DNA of 64,000 nt, taken from the NCBI RefSeq assembly GCF_013328205.1, contig NZ_JABULH010000003.1:62001-126000 (forward strand), read 5' to 3'. The position numbers and the translations under genes were made by a program. The notes under the pieces were generated by a model. The model had not been told where the DNA came from. It made no database searches and saw only the letters and a program-made list of their open reading frames with translations. Origin of the DNA: Sphingomonas hominis. Lineage in GTDB: Bacteria; Pseudomonadota; Alphaproteobacteria; Sphingomonadales; Sphingomonadaceae. Shown here one piece after another: positions 42,907 to 52,244 of this stretch (positions are counted from its first letter, which is position 1; every line of letters starts with the position of its first letter).

Positions 42907-43905
42907 TCAGGCGGCTTGGCGCACCTCCGCCATCGCGTCGGCGGTGAGGGTGAGCGAATGCTTGCGCGCGTGGTGGTCGTAGATCGCGCTGGTCAGCATG
43001 ACCTCGTCGACTTGCGTGCGCCGGACGAAGGAGGCGATCCCGCGCGCGACCTCGTCGCGGGTGCCGATCGCGGAGCAGGACAGGACGTTGTCGAGCATCG
43101 CGGCGTGGGCGGCCGGCAGGCTGGCGCGGTAGTTCGCGACCGGCGGCTTCATCAGTCCCGGGGTGCCGGTGCGCAGTGCGATGAACGATTGCTGCTGCGA
43201 GCTGGCGAGGAACTCGGCCTCGTCGTGCGTGTCGGCGGCGAAGACGTTGAACCCGGCCATCGCATAGGGCCGCGCGAGCTGTGCCGACGGGCGGAAATCG
43301 CGGCGGTAGATCGCGAGTGCGGCATCGAGCGCGTCGGGGGCGAAGTGCGAGGCAAAGGCGTAGGGGAGCCCCAGGATCGCGGCGAGCTGCGCGCCGAAGG
43401 TGCTGGAGCCGAGGATCCACATCTCGGGCTTCGCACCCGCGCCCGGCGTCGCGGAGATGCCGGTGCGGCCGTCGTCGGCGAAATAGCTTTGAAGTTCGAC
43501 CACATCGTTGGGGAATTGATTGGCGTCGCTGGCGAGGTTGCGGCGCAGCGCATGCGCGACGCGCTGGTCGCTGCCGGGCGCGCGCCCGAGCCCGAGGTCG
43601 ATGCGGCCGGGGTAGAGCGCGTCGAGCGTGCCGAACTGTTCGGCGATCTGGAGCGGCGCGGAATTGGGCAGCATGATGCCGCCCGCGCCAACGCGGATGT
43701 GCTGCGTCGCGCCCGCGACGTGCGCGATCACGACCGCGGTCGCGGCCGAGGCAATCCCCTTCATGCCGTGATGTTCGGCCACCCAGTAGCGATTGAAGCC
43801 GAGCGTTTCGGCGTGGCGCGCGAGATCGGCGGCGTTCGCCAGCGACTGCGACACGGTGCCGCCTTCGACGACGGGAACGAGATCGAGGAGCGAATATAGG
43901 GTCAT
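42907..43905 (-). CDS. LLM-class flavin-dependent monooxygenase (MsnO8-like)
   Basis: A 332-residue bacterial-luciferase-like protein. It begins [19 protein letters not shown] and has [40 protein letters not shown] and [15 protein letters not shown], all typical of this LLM subgroup, which uses reduced FMN. The substrate is unknown. It is a single gene with a 16-bp tandem repeat upstream of its start. Confidence 0.88.
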   Translation of the reverse strand: MTLYSLLDLVPVVEGGTVSQSLANAADLARHAETLGFNRYWVAEHHGMKGIASAATAVVIAHVAGATQHIRVGAGGIMLPNSAPLQIAEQFGTLDALYPGRIDLGLGRAPGSDQRVAHALRRNLASDANQFPNDVVELQSYFADDGRTGISATPGAGAKPEMWILGSSTFGAQLAAILGLPYAFASHFAPDALDAALAIYRRDFRPSAQLARPYAMAGFNVFAADTHDEAEFLASSQQQSFIALRTGTPGLMKPPVANYRASLPAAHAAMLDNVLSCSAIGTRDEVARGIASFVRRTQVDEVMLTSAIYDHHARKHSLTLTADAMAEVRQAA

Positions 43906-43967
43906 GAGACAGAGATGGGGTCGCCGCCGGTGTCGCGCCAGACAGGTGAGCTTGGTGCGCGCGCAGC

Positions 43968-44031
43968 CCAGCTTTTCGACGTGCCAGCTTTTCGACGTGC
44001 CAGCTTTTCGCCGTGCCAGCTTTTCGAAGGG
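43968..44031. repeat. 16-bp tandem repeat, four copies
   Basis: The unit CCAGCTTTTCGACGTG is present twice without change (43968-43999), then as CCAGCTTTTCGCCGTG, then CCAGCTTTTCGAAGGG. It lies in the gap between the divergent monooxygenase and nucleotidase genes. It could be a set of protein-binding sites or a slippage array. Confidence 0.9.
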
Positions 44032-44076
44032 GCGCGGGCTTCAACGCGGGCACGAAGCGCAGTAGAGCGCGCGGCG

Positions 44077-44742
44077 ATGCCGCCCGAACTATCCCATATC
44101 GACACGTGGTTGTTTGATCTCGACAACACGCTCTATCCCGCCTCGGCCAATCTGTTCGCGCTGATCGACCGGCGCATGACCGCGTTCATCGCCGATCTGC
44201 TGTCGCTCGATCTCGCCGAGGCGCACCGCGTGCAAAAGGCCTATTTCCTCGGCCACGGCACGACGCTTGCCGGGTTGATGGCGGAGCATGAGGTCGATCC
44301 TGCGGCGTTCCTGTCCTACGTCCACGATATCGAAATGGACGTGCTGGAGGCGAACGCGCCGATGGCGGCCGCGCTCGCCAAGCTGCCCGGACGCAAGATC
44401 GTCTTCACCAACGGCGACAAGCCTTATGCGCTGAAGGTGCTCGACCGGCTGGGGCTGGGGGAGAGTTTTGAGGCAGTCCACGACATTCACGCGATGGACC
44501 TGGTGCCCAAGCCCGCACCCGCGGCCTATGCCGGCATCTGCGCCGCGTTCGGCATCGACCCGACCACCGCGCTGTTCGTCGAGGACATGGCGCGCAACCT
44601 GAAACCCGCCAAGGCGATCGGCATGACGACGGTGTGGGTCGACAATGGCAGCGAGCAGGATCACGACGCCGACCGCAGCTATGTCGACATCCGCGTCACC
44701 GACGTGACCCAATGGCTCAACCAGATCACGGAGACTTTATGA
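44077..44742 (+). CDS. Pyrimidine 5'-nucleotidase-like HAD hydrolase
   Basis: A 221-residue HAD enzyme with [17 protein letters not shown] (motif I), [18 protein letters not shown] (motif II), Lys in VPKPAPAAY (motif III) and [17 protein letters not shown] (motif IV). The DNTLYP motif and layout match the SDT1/pyrimidine 5'-nucleotidase group. It overlaps dapD by ATGA, so the two are translated together. Confidence 0.85.
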   Translation: MPPELSHIDTWLFDLDNTLYPASANLFALIDRRMTAFIADLLSLDLAEAHRVQKAYFLGHGTTLAGLMAEHEVDPAAFLSYVHDIEMDVLEANAPMAAALAKLPGRKIVFTNGDKPYALKVLDRLGLGESFEAVHDIHAMDLVPKPAPAAYAGICAAFGIDPTTALFVEDMARNLKPAKAIGMTTVWVDNGSEQDHDADRSYVDIRVTDVTQWLNQITETL

Positions 44743-45578
44743 CCGACCTCGCCACCACGATCGACACCGCGTGGGAGAACCGCGCCGAGATCGGTTTGTC
44801 GACTACCGGCGAGGTACGCGAGGCGGTGACCGAGGCACTGGCGCAGCTCGACGCCGGCACCGCGCGCGTTGCCGAGCCGGATGACAGCCAGGGAGCGGCG
44901 GGCGGCTGGCGCGTCAACCAATGGTTGAAGAAGGCGGTGCTGCTGAGCTTCCGCCTGAACGACAATGCCCTGATCGACAACGGACCGGGTCAGGGCCACT
45001 GGTTCGACAAGGTGCCGTCGAAATTCTCGGGTTGGAGCGAGGAGCAGTTCCGCGCCGCGGGTTTCCGCGCCGTGCCGGGCAGCGTGGTCAGGCGCGGCGC
45101 CTATGTCGGCCGTGGCGCGATCCTGATGCCGAGCTTCGTCAACATCGGCGCCTATGTCGGCGAGGGGACGATGGTCGACACCTGGGCGACGGTCGGCAGT
45201 TGCGCGCAGATCGGCCGGAACGTTCATCTGTCGGGCGGGGTCGGGATCGGCGGCGTGCTCGAGCCGCTGCAGGCCGATCCGGTCATCATCGGCGACGGCG
45301 CGTTCATCGGTGCGCGGTCGGAGGTCGCGGAGGGCGTGCGCGTCGGCGAGGGCGCGGTGCTGTCGATGGGAGTGTACCTCGGCAAGTCGACCCGCATCAT
45401 CGACCGCGCGACCGGCGAGACCTTCTACGGCGAGGTGCCGCCTTACTCGGTGGTGGTCGCGGGGTCGGCGCCGAGCTCCACCGGGCAGGGACCCAACCTA
45501 TACTGCGCGGTAATCGTCAAGCGCGTCGACGCGCAGACGCGCGAGAAGACCGGGATCAACGAGCTGCTGCGGGATTGA
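44739..45578 (+). CDS. dapD: DapD, tetrahydrodipicolinate N-succinyltransferase
   Basis: A 279-residue left-handed beta-helix acyltransferase. The C-terminal half shows the hexapeptide repeats ([48 protein letters not shown]); NNALIDN and HWFDKVP are in the N-terminal domain. It uses succinyl-CoA in lysine and meso-diaminopimelate synthesis. The ATG overlaps the nucleotidase stop. Length is normal. Confidence 0.95.
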   Translation: MTDLATTIDTAWENRAEIGLSTTGEVREAVTEALAQLDAGTARVAEPDDSQGAAGGWRVNQWLKKAVLLSFRLNDNALIDNGPGQGHWFDKVPSKFSGWSEEQFRAAGFRAVPGSVVRRGAYVGRGAILMPSFVNIGAYVGEGTMVDTWATVGSCAQIGRNVHLSGGVGIGGVLEPLQADPVIIGDGAFIGARSEVAEGVRVGEGAVLSMGVYLGKSTRIIDRATGETFYGEVPPYSVVVAGSAPSSTGQGPNLYCAVIVKRVDAQTREKTGINELLRD

Positions 45579-45656
45579 ACCTTTGTAGCCGGCGCGGTAA
45601 GGCACGTTTAACGCGTTAAACATCGGTGCTGCGGCATCGTCGAGGGGATTTCAGCG

Positions 45657-46625
45657 ATGACGACCACCGCCTCCAAGGTTCTCGACCGTGTGCTCGTGCT
45701 CGAAATGGTGCGCGTGACCGAAGCCGCCGCGATTGCCGCGTCGACGCTGAACGGCCGGGGCGACGAGAAGGCGGCCGATGCCGCCGCGGTCGAGGCGATG
45801 CGCGCCGCGCTCAACGAGCTCGACATGGACGGCACCGTGGTGATCGGCGAGGGCGAGCGCGACGAGGCGCCGATGCTGTTCATCGGCGAAAAGGTCGGCA
45901 GCGGTACCGGCCCGGCGATCGACATCGCGCTCGATCCGCTGGAAGGCACGACGATCTGTGCCAAGTCGGGGCCGAACAGCCTGGCGGTGCTGGCGATCGC
46001 GGAAGGCGGCGGGCTGCTCAACGCGCCCGACGTGTACATGGACAAATTGGCGGTCGGCCCCGGCCTGCCCGAGGGCGTGATCGACCTCGATCGTACGCCG
46101 ACCGAGAACGTTGAGGCGATCGCGGCGGCGAAGGGCGTGGCGCCGAGCGAGATCATCGCCTGCGTGCTCGACCGGCCGCGCCACGAGGCGCTGATCGCCG
46201 AGCTGCGCGCCATCGGCTGCGGCATCGTGCTGATCGGCGACGGCGACGTCGCGGGCGTGATCGCGACGACCGATCCCGATACCACGATCGATGTCTACAT
46301 GGGGTCGGGCGGCGCACCCGAGGGCGTGCTGGCGGCGGCGGCGCTGCGCTGCGTCGGCGGGCAGTTCAAGGGGCGTTTGTTGTTCCGCAACGACGACGAG
46401 CGCGCGCGGGCGGCCAAGTGGGGCGTGACCGACCTCAGCCGGCAATATGACCTGACCGACTTGGCAAAAGGCGACTGCATCTTCGCGGCGACCGGCGTGA
46501 CCGACGGTTCGCTGCTCGCTGGCGTCAAGCGCAAGGGCAAGGTCATGACGACCGAGAGCGTGGTGATGCGCGCGTCGTCGGGCACAGTGCGCTGGGTCAA
46601 GGGCGAGCACCGCCTCGATCGTTGA
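45657..46625 (+). CDS. glpX: Class II fructose-1,6-bisphosphatase
   Basis: A 322-residue GlpX protein. GTVVIGEGERDEAPMLFIGE, GSGTGPAIDIALDPLEGTT, VYMDKLAVGP and DGSLLAGVK are the signature blocks of this family, which hydrolyses fructose 1,6-bisphosphate in gluconeogenesis. It is transcribed alone; the 3' side is the gene-poor region 46626-47455. Confidence 0.95.
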   Translation: MTTTASKVLDRVLVLEMVRVTEAAAIAASTLNGRGDEKAADAAAVEAMRAALNELDMDGTVVIGEGERDEAPMLFIGEKVGSGTGPAIDIALDPLEGTTICAKSGPNSLAVLAIAEGGGLLNAPDVYMDKLAVGPGLPEGVIDLDRTPTENVEAIAAAKGVAPSEIIACVLDRPRHEALIAELRAIGCGIVLIGDGDVAGVIATTDPDTTIDVYMGSGGAPEGVLAAAALRCVGGQFKGRLLFRNDDERARAAKWGVTDLSRQYDLTDLAKGDCIFAATGVTDGSLLAGVKRKGKVMTTESVVMRASSGTVRWVKGEHRLDR

Positions 46626-47455
46626 TCGCACGCCGCCGCGGGCGCCCGGTCACGTGGTGGGCAGTGGGGCTGCCCGTGCGCCGGGTGGGGGCGTCGCGCT
46701 CGGCATGGTCACGACGCTAGTGCGATGTGGCAGGTGAGTGCCCTTGCGTCGTGCTGCGCGTGAGCGTTGCATGTCATAAGCGCCAGCGTGCAGTCGTAAT
46801 CGGGCTCGCGCCGATCGGCGTGACGTGCCGGGCGGACGCGGCATGTCACAACCACTATGGGGGTTATGTTGACCTCGCGCGCTCGTGGGCGTGCTCGGAT
46901 ATGACGTACCGACACTGTTCGAGTGGCGATGATCGCCCCGAGACGCGCGGCGTTGCCCCTGGGTGCGGGCGTCACGATCAGGCTCGCGCTGACCGGCGTG
47001 ACGTAGGGAGCAAGCGCGGTCGCCGCACTCGGCCTGTGCGTGACCGATCGTGTTTCCCAATGAGGCATGACCGGGCATCGACGCTGTTCGAGCGCCAATC
47101 TCTGATGGCGGGGGTGCGGCGTTGCTGCATTCGCGCGTTAAAGGACGGTGGAAACGCCGCCTGGGCTCTTCCGCACGGCGATGCTGCGGGCGCTGACCGG
47201 CGTAGCCTTGGCCAGACCTGTTCGTTGCTTCGCGCGCTCGCTGGGGGGGCGCATCGTGGGGATGTTCAGCGTGAGCTTGCTGTGGCTAGAGCCGGGCATG
47301 ATCGGCGATGAGATCGTGTTCTTCACGCGCCGCCGAGGGATCGGCCAGCGGCGGGCGGCGCGTGGGGGTGCGGCTCCGTTCGCGAGTCGGTATCGTGCTG
47401 GCGCGTTTTCATCGATCGGCTGCGGTCGGCGCGCCTTTGCCTCGCGTCGACGGCG
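46626..47455. other. Gene-poor gap with weak internal repeats
   Basis: About 830 bp without a credible gene. Similar phrases recur about 170-180 bp apart: CGATCGGCGTGACG near 46812 and TGACCGGCGTGACG near 46990 (again as CTGACCGGCGTAGCC near 47194); CGACACTGTTCGAG near 46910 and CGACGCTGTTCGAG near 47078. An open frame at 47148-47459 (103 residues, GTG start) overlaps the next ATG as ATGA, but its end is Arg/Ala-rich and no family is seen, so it is not called as a gene. This may be a decayed duplicated sequence. Confidence 0.5.
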
Positions 47456-48178
47456 ATGACCGAGTCGGTGCAGGCGGCGTTGCTGCTGATGGTGGCGCTT
47501 GCGGCGTTCGTTTATTTCGTGCGCGGGGGCGAGGTCGGCTTTCCGCCGCCGCGCTGGCCACAGGGCCGCGCGCGTTACTTCACCCGCGCCGCCGCGCGGA
47601 TCGCCATTCTGTTCGGTGCCAGTTCGCTGCTGCTGTTGGGGATAGCGGGTCGCTGGTCGGCGCTGTCGACGATGCCAGGCGAGTTCGCCGCGCTGCGGTC
47701 GCTGACCGGAACGGTGTCGCTCGCCGGGTCGGCGGGGTGGATGCTGGGTGGTGCGATCGTCGCGGGCGCGCTGATCGGAGGCGGCGCGGCGCGGTTGACG
47801 CGGCGACGGTTGCAGATCGGTCGGCTGGGTGCGGTGCTGCCGCGCGCCCGCGCGGAGCTCGGCTGGGGCTTGCTGCTGTCGCTGGTCGCGGCGGTGAGCG
47901 AGGAATGGTTCTTCCGCCTGCTCGTGCCGTTGCTGGTGACGCTCGTCTTAGGATCGCCCGTGGTCGGCTTCTCCGCCGCGACGTTGCTGTTCGGCGTGGC
48001 GCATCGTTATCAGGGATGGGCGGGGATCGTCGCCACGACGCTGGTGGGTGCGTTATTGGCTTATGCCTATGTCGCGACCGCCAGCCTGTGGGTCGCCATC
48101 GCGCTGCACCTGTTCATCGACGTCAATGCGCTGGTGCTGCGTCCGCTGCTGACCGGGCGCATCTCGCTACGGCGGTAA
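47456..48178 (+). CDS. CPBP-family intramembrane metalloprotease-like protein
   Basis: A 240-residue membrane protein. The CPBP motifs are visible: VAAVSEEWFFRLLVPLLV (EExxxR), TLLFGVAHRYQG and IALHLFIDVNAL. There are about six membrane helices. Bacterial members can cleave membrane proteins or process bacteriocins, but most are uncharacterised. It stands alone with a terminator-like hairpin after it. Confidence 0.85.
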   Translation: MTESVQAALLLMVALAAFVYFVRGGEVGFPPPRWPQGRARYFTRAAARIAILFGASSLLLLGIAGRWSALSTMPGEFAALRSLTGTVSLAGSAGWMLGGAIVAGALIGGGAARLTRRRLQIGRLGAVLPRARAELGWGLLLSLVAAVSEEWFFRLLVPLLVTLVLGSPVVGFSAATLLFGVAHRYQGWAGIVATTLVGALLAYAYVATASLWVAIALHLFIDVNALVLRPLLTGRISLRR

Positions 48179-48187
48179 ATCGGCCAA

Positions 48188-48226
48188 GTCGCCCCGCTGC
48201 CCGTCGTGACGATGCAGCGGGGCGAC
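48188..48226 (+). terminator. Hairpin terminator after the CPBP gene
   Basis: A perfect 13-bp stem (GTCGCCCCGCTGC with GCAGCGGGGCGAC) with a 13-nt loop lies 10 nt after the stop; the T-run is missing, so termination may be inefficient or factor-assisted. Nothing else is recognisable from here to 48561. Confidence 0.55.
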
Positions 48227-48561
48227 CTGCTGTCCGTGGGACGCGGTTGCGCCCCAACATTCGTCTAGCGCAAGAACGTGTACAAATCATGGCGGCGGCG
48301 AGACGGCTTCACGTCCGGGCGACACGCGTCGCGGACGGACATGAAGCCTCCCCCGTAGCACCCGAAGCAAAGGGACGCGTCGGGCAGGCCGGCAGCATTG
48401 CGCAAGCGAGCCAGCAACACAAGGACACAATCGACGGGCCGACGTTCGTTTAGACTAGTTTGGAGTCGAATTTGAACGCAAACGACGATGGCGCGCGTGA
48501 ATGGGGCAGCGATACTGACAGCGGTGGCATCGCGCGGCGCATCGGCCTAGAGGCGGGCGCG

Positions 48562-49785
48562 ATGACCGCGCGTTCCGACACCCCGATGCTTCCCGGCGAG
48601 TTCGTCGCCTTTATCGCCGCGCTGATGGCGGTGAATGCGCTGGGCGTCGACCTGATGCTGCCCGCGCTCGCCGACATCGGGCGGCAATTGGGCGTGACGA
48701 CCGCCAATCACCGGCAATGGATCATCACCGCCTACATGCTGGGGTTCGGGGCCGGGCAGCTCGTCTACGGTCCGCTTGCCGATCGGTTCGGGCGACGCCC
48801 GATCCTGCTCGTCACGCTGCTGGGCTTCGTGGCGGCCAGCATCTTCGCGGCGAGCTCGCAAACCTTTGCCGCCCTGCTCGGCGCGCGCGTGCTGCAGGGG
48901 CTGATGTCCGCCTCGACCCGCGTGCTCGCGGTGGCGATCGTGCGCGACCAGTTCAGTGGACGCCAGATGGCGCGCACGTTGTCGGTGGCGCAGATGATCT
49001 TCTTTCTCGTGCCGATCATGGCGCCGACGCTCGGGCAATTGCTGCTCGTGACGCTGGGGCCGTGGCGCTACATCTTCTACGCGCTGGCGTGCTTTGCCGC
49101 CTTTGTGCTGGCGTGGTCGTTCATCCGGCTGGGTGAGACGTTGCCGGTCGAGCGGCGACGGGCACTGTCGCTGCACACGCTGGCGCACGCTTATCGCCTG
49201 ACGCTGACCAATCGCTTCTCGCTCGGCTACGCGGTGGCGGCATCGATGACGTTCGGCGGGATCATCGCGTTCGTCTCCTCGGCGCAGCAGATCTTCGTCG
49301 ACGAATTCGGTGCGGGTGACCGCTTCACCTATCTGTTCGCGGCCTGCGCCTTCTCGATGGGAATCGCGTCGTTCGCCAACAGCCGGTTGGTCGAGCGGCT
49401 GGGCACGCGGTTGATCTCGCAAGCCGCGGTGCTCGCGCTGATCGCGCTGTCGGTGGCGCACATCGCGGTGATCCTGAGCGGGGTCGAGACGCTGTGGAGT
49501 TACATGGCGTTCCAGGCGCTCAGCATGACGTGCATCGGGCTGTGCGGATCAAATTTCGGCGCGATGGCGATGGAGCCGGTCGGGCAGATCGCGGGCACGG
49601 CGTCGTCGATCCAAGGGTTCATCACCAGCGTCGGCGCGGTGATCGTCGGCTCGCTGATCGGGCAATCGTACAATGGCACGACGCTGCCGCTCGCGATCGG
49701 CTATCTCGGGATTGGGCTGGCGGTGCTCACGGTCGTGCTGGTGGTGGAGCAAGGCAAGCTGTTTCACGCCCGCCAGGCTGCCTGA
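48562..49785 (+). CDS. Bcr/CflA-type MFS drug efflux transporter
   Basis: A protein of about 407 residues with 12 predicted membrane helices. ANHRQWIITAYMLGFGAGQL then VYGPLADRFGRRPILLVTLL is the Bcr/CflA signature, with motif A. ATG at 48562 begins MTARSDTPMLPGEFVAF; the open frame goes up to TTG at 48460, but the extra 34 residues are not membrane-like. It exports drugs or other small molecules with proton exchange; the substrate is not predictable. Confidence 0.88.
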   Translation: MTARSDTPMLPGEFVAFIAALMAVNALGVDLMLPALADIGRQLGVTTANHRQWIITAYMLGFGAGQLVYGPLADRFGRRPILLVTLLGFVAASIFAASSQTFAALLGARVLQGLMSASTRVLAVAIVRDQFSGRQMARTLSVAQMIFFLVPIMAPTLGQLLLVTLGPWRYIFYALACFAAFVLAWSFIRLGETLPVERRRALSLHTLAHAYRLTLTNRFSLGYAVAASMTFGGIIAFVSSAQQIFVDEFGAGDRFTYLFAACAFSMGIASFANSRLVERLGTRLISQAAVLALIALSVAHIAVILSGVETLWSYMAFQALSMTCIGLCGSNFGAMAMEPVGQIAGTASSIQGFITSVGAVIVGSLIGQSYNGTTLPLAIGYLGIGLAVLTVVLVVEQGKLFHARQAA

Positions 49786-49877
49786 CCGGCGTACGATCCG
49801 GCGCGGTCACGGTGGCGTGATCGGGAAGCGTGGTTAACCGCGCAACCGTTCGCGGCGGCGTTGGTTGGCCAGGTCCC

Positions 49878-50081
49878 ATGTCATTCGATCTGTTAGATAT
49901 CGCCAGCCGGCAGTGCGGAGAGGCGCGTGCGCTCGCCTCTTATTACGCGGCCCGTTACGGCGTCGACGCGCCCGCATTGGCGCGGATGGCGCGCGCCGAC
50001 GTGATCGAACGTGGGCGCGACACACGCGCGGTTCTATACGCCAAGGCCTTGGCAATCCTCTTGCCCGTGCACGCTGGGTGA
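49878..50081 (+). CDS. Small unknown protein
   Basis: A 67-residue predicted helical protein (SFDLLDIASRQCGEARALAS, then YYAARYGVDAPALARMARAD). An AGGT lies close upstream. It resembles short conserved proteins of unknown role, but no family was recognised. It is just upstream of a Fur-type box. Only moderately supported. Confidence 0.4.
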   Translation: MSFDLLDIASRQCGEARALASYYAARYGVDAPALARMARADVIERGRDTRAVLYAKALAILLPVHAG

Positions 50082-50107
50082 GCGGCGGCACAATGGTGTT
50101 GCAAGGT

Positions 50108-50126
50108 GCGAATGATTATCATTACG
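50108..50126. promoter_or_regulatory. Fur-type box (first)
   Basis: The perfect palindrome AATGATTATCATT lies at 50111-50123; the 19-bp window matches 14 of 19 positions of the classic Fur box. It is 211 bp upstream of the Cys-rich small protein gene. It may serve an unannotated transcript or a distant promoter. Confidence 0.55.
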
Positions 50127-50336
50127 GGGAAACGAACGTTGCTTCGGACGATTGGCCGAAACCCAAGCAACGATGTGATGTCTCCAGTGATTTGTTCTTG
50201 ATAATAGCTCGCACCATTGTGTGAGAGTGAATCGCAACTGTTGATTTGTCTTGTTTTATGGAACTCACCGCCAGTATCTCGGTTGGTAAGGCAATTCGGA
50301 CGCGCGACGGTCGTCCAGCTCAACCGGAGAAACACC

Positions 50337-50528
50337 ATGGCCCTCACCACGATCAACGGCGCGGCCTGCGCCAAGTGCAAGTTCTTCGACACCGAGGCGA
50401 CCAACGAGTCGCTCGGCCTGTGCCGCTACAATCCGCCGATCAGTCAGCCGAGCGGTGACCAAGCCGGCGTGTGGCCGAAGGTCGAGGCGAGCGACTGGTG
50501 CGGTCATTTCGAGCCCGTTGCCGCTTAA
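50337..50528 (+). CDS. Small four-cysteine protein (HiPIP-like/glycyl-radical small-subunit type)
   Basis: A 63-residue protein with Cys11-x2-Cys14, Cys29 and Cys55. The pattern CAKCKFF, then GLCRYNPP and WPKVEASDWCGHFEP is shared by a widespread family of small proteins with CxxCxFF and DWCGEF motifs, some of which are Fe-S small subunits of glycyl-radical enzymes or phage-borne proteins. A metal or Fe-S site is likely. A ribosome-binding site (CCGGAGA) lies about 6 nt before the ATG. A terminator follows. No enzyme partner is nearby. Confidence 0.75.
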   Translation: MALTTINGAACAKCKFFDTEATNESLGLCRYNPPISQPSGDQAGVWPKVEASDWCGHFEPVAA

Positions 50529-50545
50529 TCATTCGCGACGAACAG

Positions 50546-50580
50546 CAACGCCGCTCGTGCCTCGCGCGCGGGCGGCGTTG
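50546..50580 (+). terminator. Terminator after the four-cysteine protein gene
   Basis: A 9-bp stem (CAACGCCGC with GCGGCGTTG) encloses a 17-nt loop and is followed by TCGT, a weak T-tail. Confidence 0.55.
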
Positions 50581-50674
50581 TCGTATCTGCGAGGATCGTA
50601 CGCTCTGCTCGCTGGTCATCGATGCCCGCCAGGGCTGTCCGCGGCCGGTTGCGTTGACGTGCCCTCTCCGACGT

Positions 50675-50693
50675 TATAATGAGAACCATTCTC
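50675..50693. promoter_or_regulatory. Fur-type box (second), directly upstream of an unknown gene
   Basis: The 19-bp window TATAATGAGAACCATTCTC matches 15 of 19 positions of the Fur box, and ATGAGAA/TTCTCAT form a perfect 7-3-7 palindrome. It lies only 23 bp before the start at 50717, where bound Fur, Mur or Irr would block transcription. Confidence 0.7.
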
Positions 50694-50716
50694 ATCGAAT
50701 ACGGCGGATACAACGC

Positions 50717-51106
50717 ATGTACGATCTCATGGACCGCAAGGTAGCGGAACTGCGCACCCCCGACCGGCTGATGCTCGACGCGATGCGTGCCTGGGTGCAC
50801 ACGCTGACGCTGGCGGGCGAGCCGAAGCGCGCAGTGGCGGGGCGCTTCATCGATGGCGGATCGTCGTTCGACGCGGCGATGACCATCCTGGATCGCTTCT
50901 CGGGCGAGACGCTGGCGTTCCAGCGGCCGTGCCACCCGCAAGTCGAGGAAACCGAAGCGGTGCTGCTGGGGCTGTGGCGGCTGGTGCTTGACGGACGCGA
51001 CCGTGATGCGACCGCGACCGCGACACTGCTGGTCGATGGCGAGGCCGCACCCGATCTGGTGCGCATGATGCGGATGATCCCACCGCCGCGCGGCACAATA
51101 CACTGA
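50717..51106 (+). CDS. Unknown protein, likely iron- or manganese-regulated
   Basis: A 129-residue protein of unknown family (starts MYDLMDRKVAELRTPDRLML). It has a helical N-terminus, no signal peptide, no membrane helix and no cysteine motif. The Fur-type box next to the start suggests it is expressed under iron or manganese limitation. ATG at 50717 is chosen; upstream in-frame residues read through the box and the previous terminator and look non-coding. Confidence 0.65.
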   Translation: MYDLMDRKVAELRTPDRLMLDAMRAWVHTLTLAGEPKRAVAGRFIDGGSSFDAAMTILDRFSGETLAFQRPCHPQVEETEAVLLGLWRLVLDGRDRDATATATLLVDGEAAPDLVRMMRMIPPPRGTIH

Positions 51107-51209
51107 CAGGGATCGGGTAGGGAGCGAGTGCCAGCCACGCTTCGTTACGGAACTTAACGCAAGATAACGACCTTTCGGCGATGACCTGCATTCCACCGAG
51201 AGGCTCGAT

Positions 51210-52199
51210 ATGCCCGATACCGATCGCCGTACCTTTGTCACCGGCGCCGCGCTGACCGCGGGCGCGGTCGCAGTTGCCGATGTAGCCAGCGCGCAGGGCG
51301 GGGGAGGCGCGGGCGCCGCGACCAGGCCTGCGGCCGCCGCCTACCCCAAGCCGCCTTACCCGGTGCAGCGGCAACCGTGGCCGGGGCTCGCCTCCAAGAT
51401 GACGCCGCGGCCCGACCACGGCGAGACGAGCTATAAGGGTTCGGGGAAGCTCGCGGGCAAGAAGGCGCTGATCACCGGCGGTGACAGCGGGATCGGGCGC
51501 GCGGCGGCGATCGCCTATGCGCGCGAAGGGGCGGATGTCGCAATCAACTATTTGCCGGCCGAGGAGCCCGACGCGCGCGAGGTGATTGCGTTGATCCGCG
51601 CGGAGGGACGCCGTGCGGTGGCGATCTCGGGCGACCTGCGTGACGAGCGGTTCTGCCGGCGGTTGATCGAGCAGGCGGCGGCGCAGTTGGGCGGGCTCGA
51701 TATTCTGGTCAACAACGCCGCGCGGCAGCAGACGCGCGCGACGCTGGCCGACATTTCGAGCCAGGATTTCGACGACACGATGAAGACCAACGTCTACGCG
51801 CCCTTCTGGCTGACGCGCGCGGCGCTGGAGCGGATGGGCGCGGGTGCGGTGATCGTCAACACCTCGTCCGAGCAGGCGGCAGACCCGTCGAAGGACATCG
51901 TCGATTACGCCATGACGCGCGCGGCGGTGCTGAACTTCACCAAGGGGCTGGCCAAGCAGGTCGCGTCGCGCGGCATCCGCGTCAATGCGGTGGCGCCGGG
52001 GCCGTTCTGGACGCCGTTGCAGGTGAGCGGTGGCGCGACGCCCGACAAGCTGCGCACCTTTGGCAGCCAGTCGCCGATCGGTCGCGCAGGGCAGCCGGCA
52101 GAGATCGCGGCGCTGTACGTGGCGGCGGCGGACCCGTCGCTCAGCTTCTCGACCGGGCAAATCTTCGGGTCGACCGGCGGCGGCGGTCAGCCGGCGTAA
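51210..52199 (+). CDS. Tat-type SDR-family protein with Arg in place of the catalytic Lys
   Basis: A 329-residue SDR. The N-terminus (DTDRRTFVTGAALTAGAVAV) has a twin-arginine motif and an AlaSerAla-type cleavage site, so it is probably exported folded with its cofactor. ITGGDSGIGRAAAIAYARE is the NADP-binding motif, and NTSSEQ holds the catalytic Ser. The usual YxxxK reads Tyr-Ala-Met-Thr-Arg, so the Lys is replaced. It is a paralog of the cytosolic SDR at 28120-28992, sharing the PDHGE/TSYKGSG extension. A single gene; function unknown. Confidence 0.82.
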   Translation: MPDTDRRTFVTGAALTAGAVAVADVASAQGGGGAGAATRPAAAAYPKPPYPVQRQPWPGLASKMTPRPDHGETSYKGSGKLAGKKALITGGDSGIGRAAAIAYAREGADVAINYLPAEEPDAREVIALIRAEGRRAVAISGDLRDERFCRRLIEQAAAQLGGLDILVNNAARQQTRATLADISSQDFDDTMKTNVYAPFWLTRAALERMGAGAVIVNTSSEQAADPSKDIVDYAMTRAAVLNFTKGLAKQVASRGIRVNAVAPGPFWTPLQVSGGATPDKLRTFGSQSPIGRAGQPAEIAALYVAAADPSLSFSTGQIFGSTGGGGQPA

Positions 52200-52244
52200 G
52201 CGCAGCCGAGTGCGCGGTCGGGCAGACCGGCCGCGCGCGTGGCG

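Noticed and set aside
43968-44031. CRISPR array
   Set aside because: The 16-bp units are contiguous, with no spacers, and no cas gene is near.
46709-47098. A 129-residue minus-strand frame in the glpX-CPBP gap
   Set aside because: It contains repeated phrases from the repeats in the DNA, no ribosome-binding site and no domain.
47148-47459. A 103-residue frame overlapping the CPBP gene start as ATGA
   Set aside because: The overlap is attractive, but the start is GTG without a clear ribosome-binding site and the last third is Arg/Ala-rich. Left as part of the gap.
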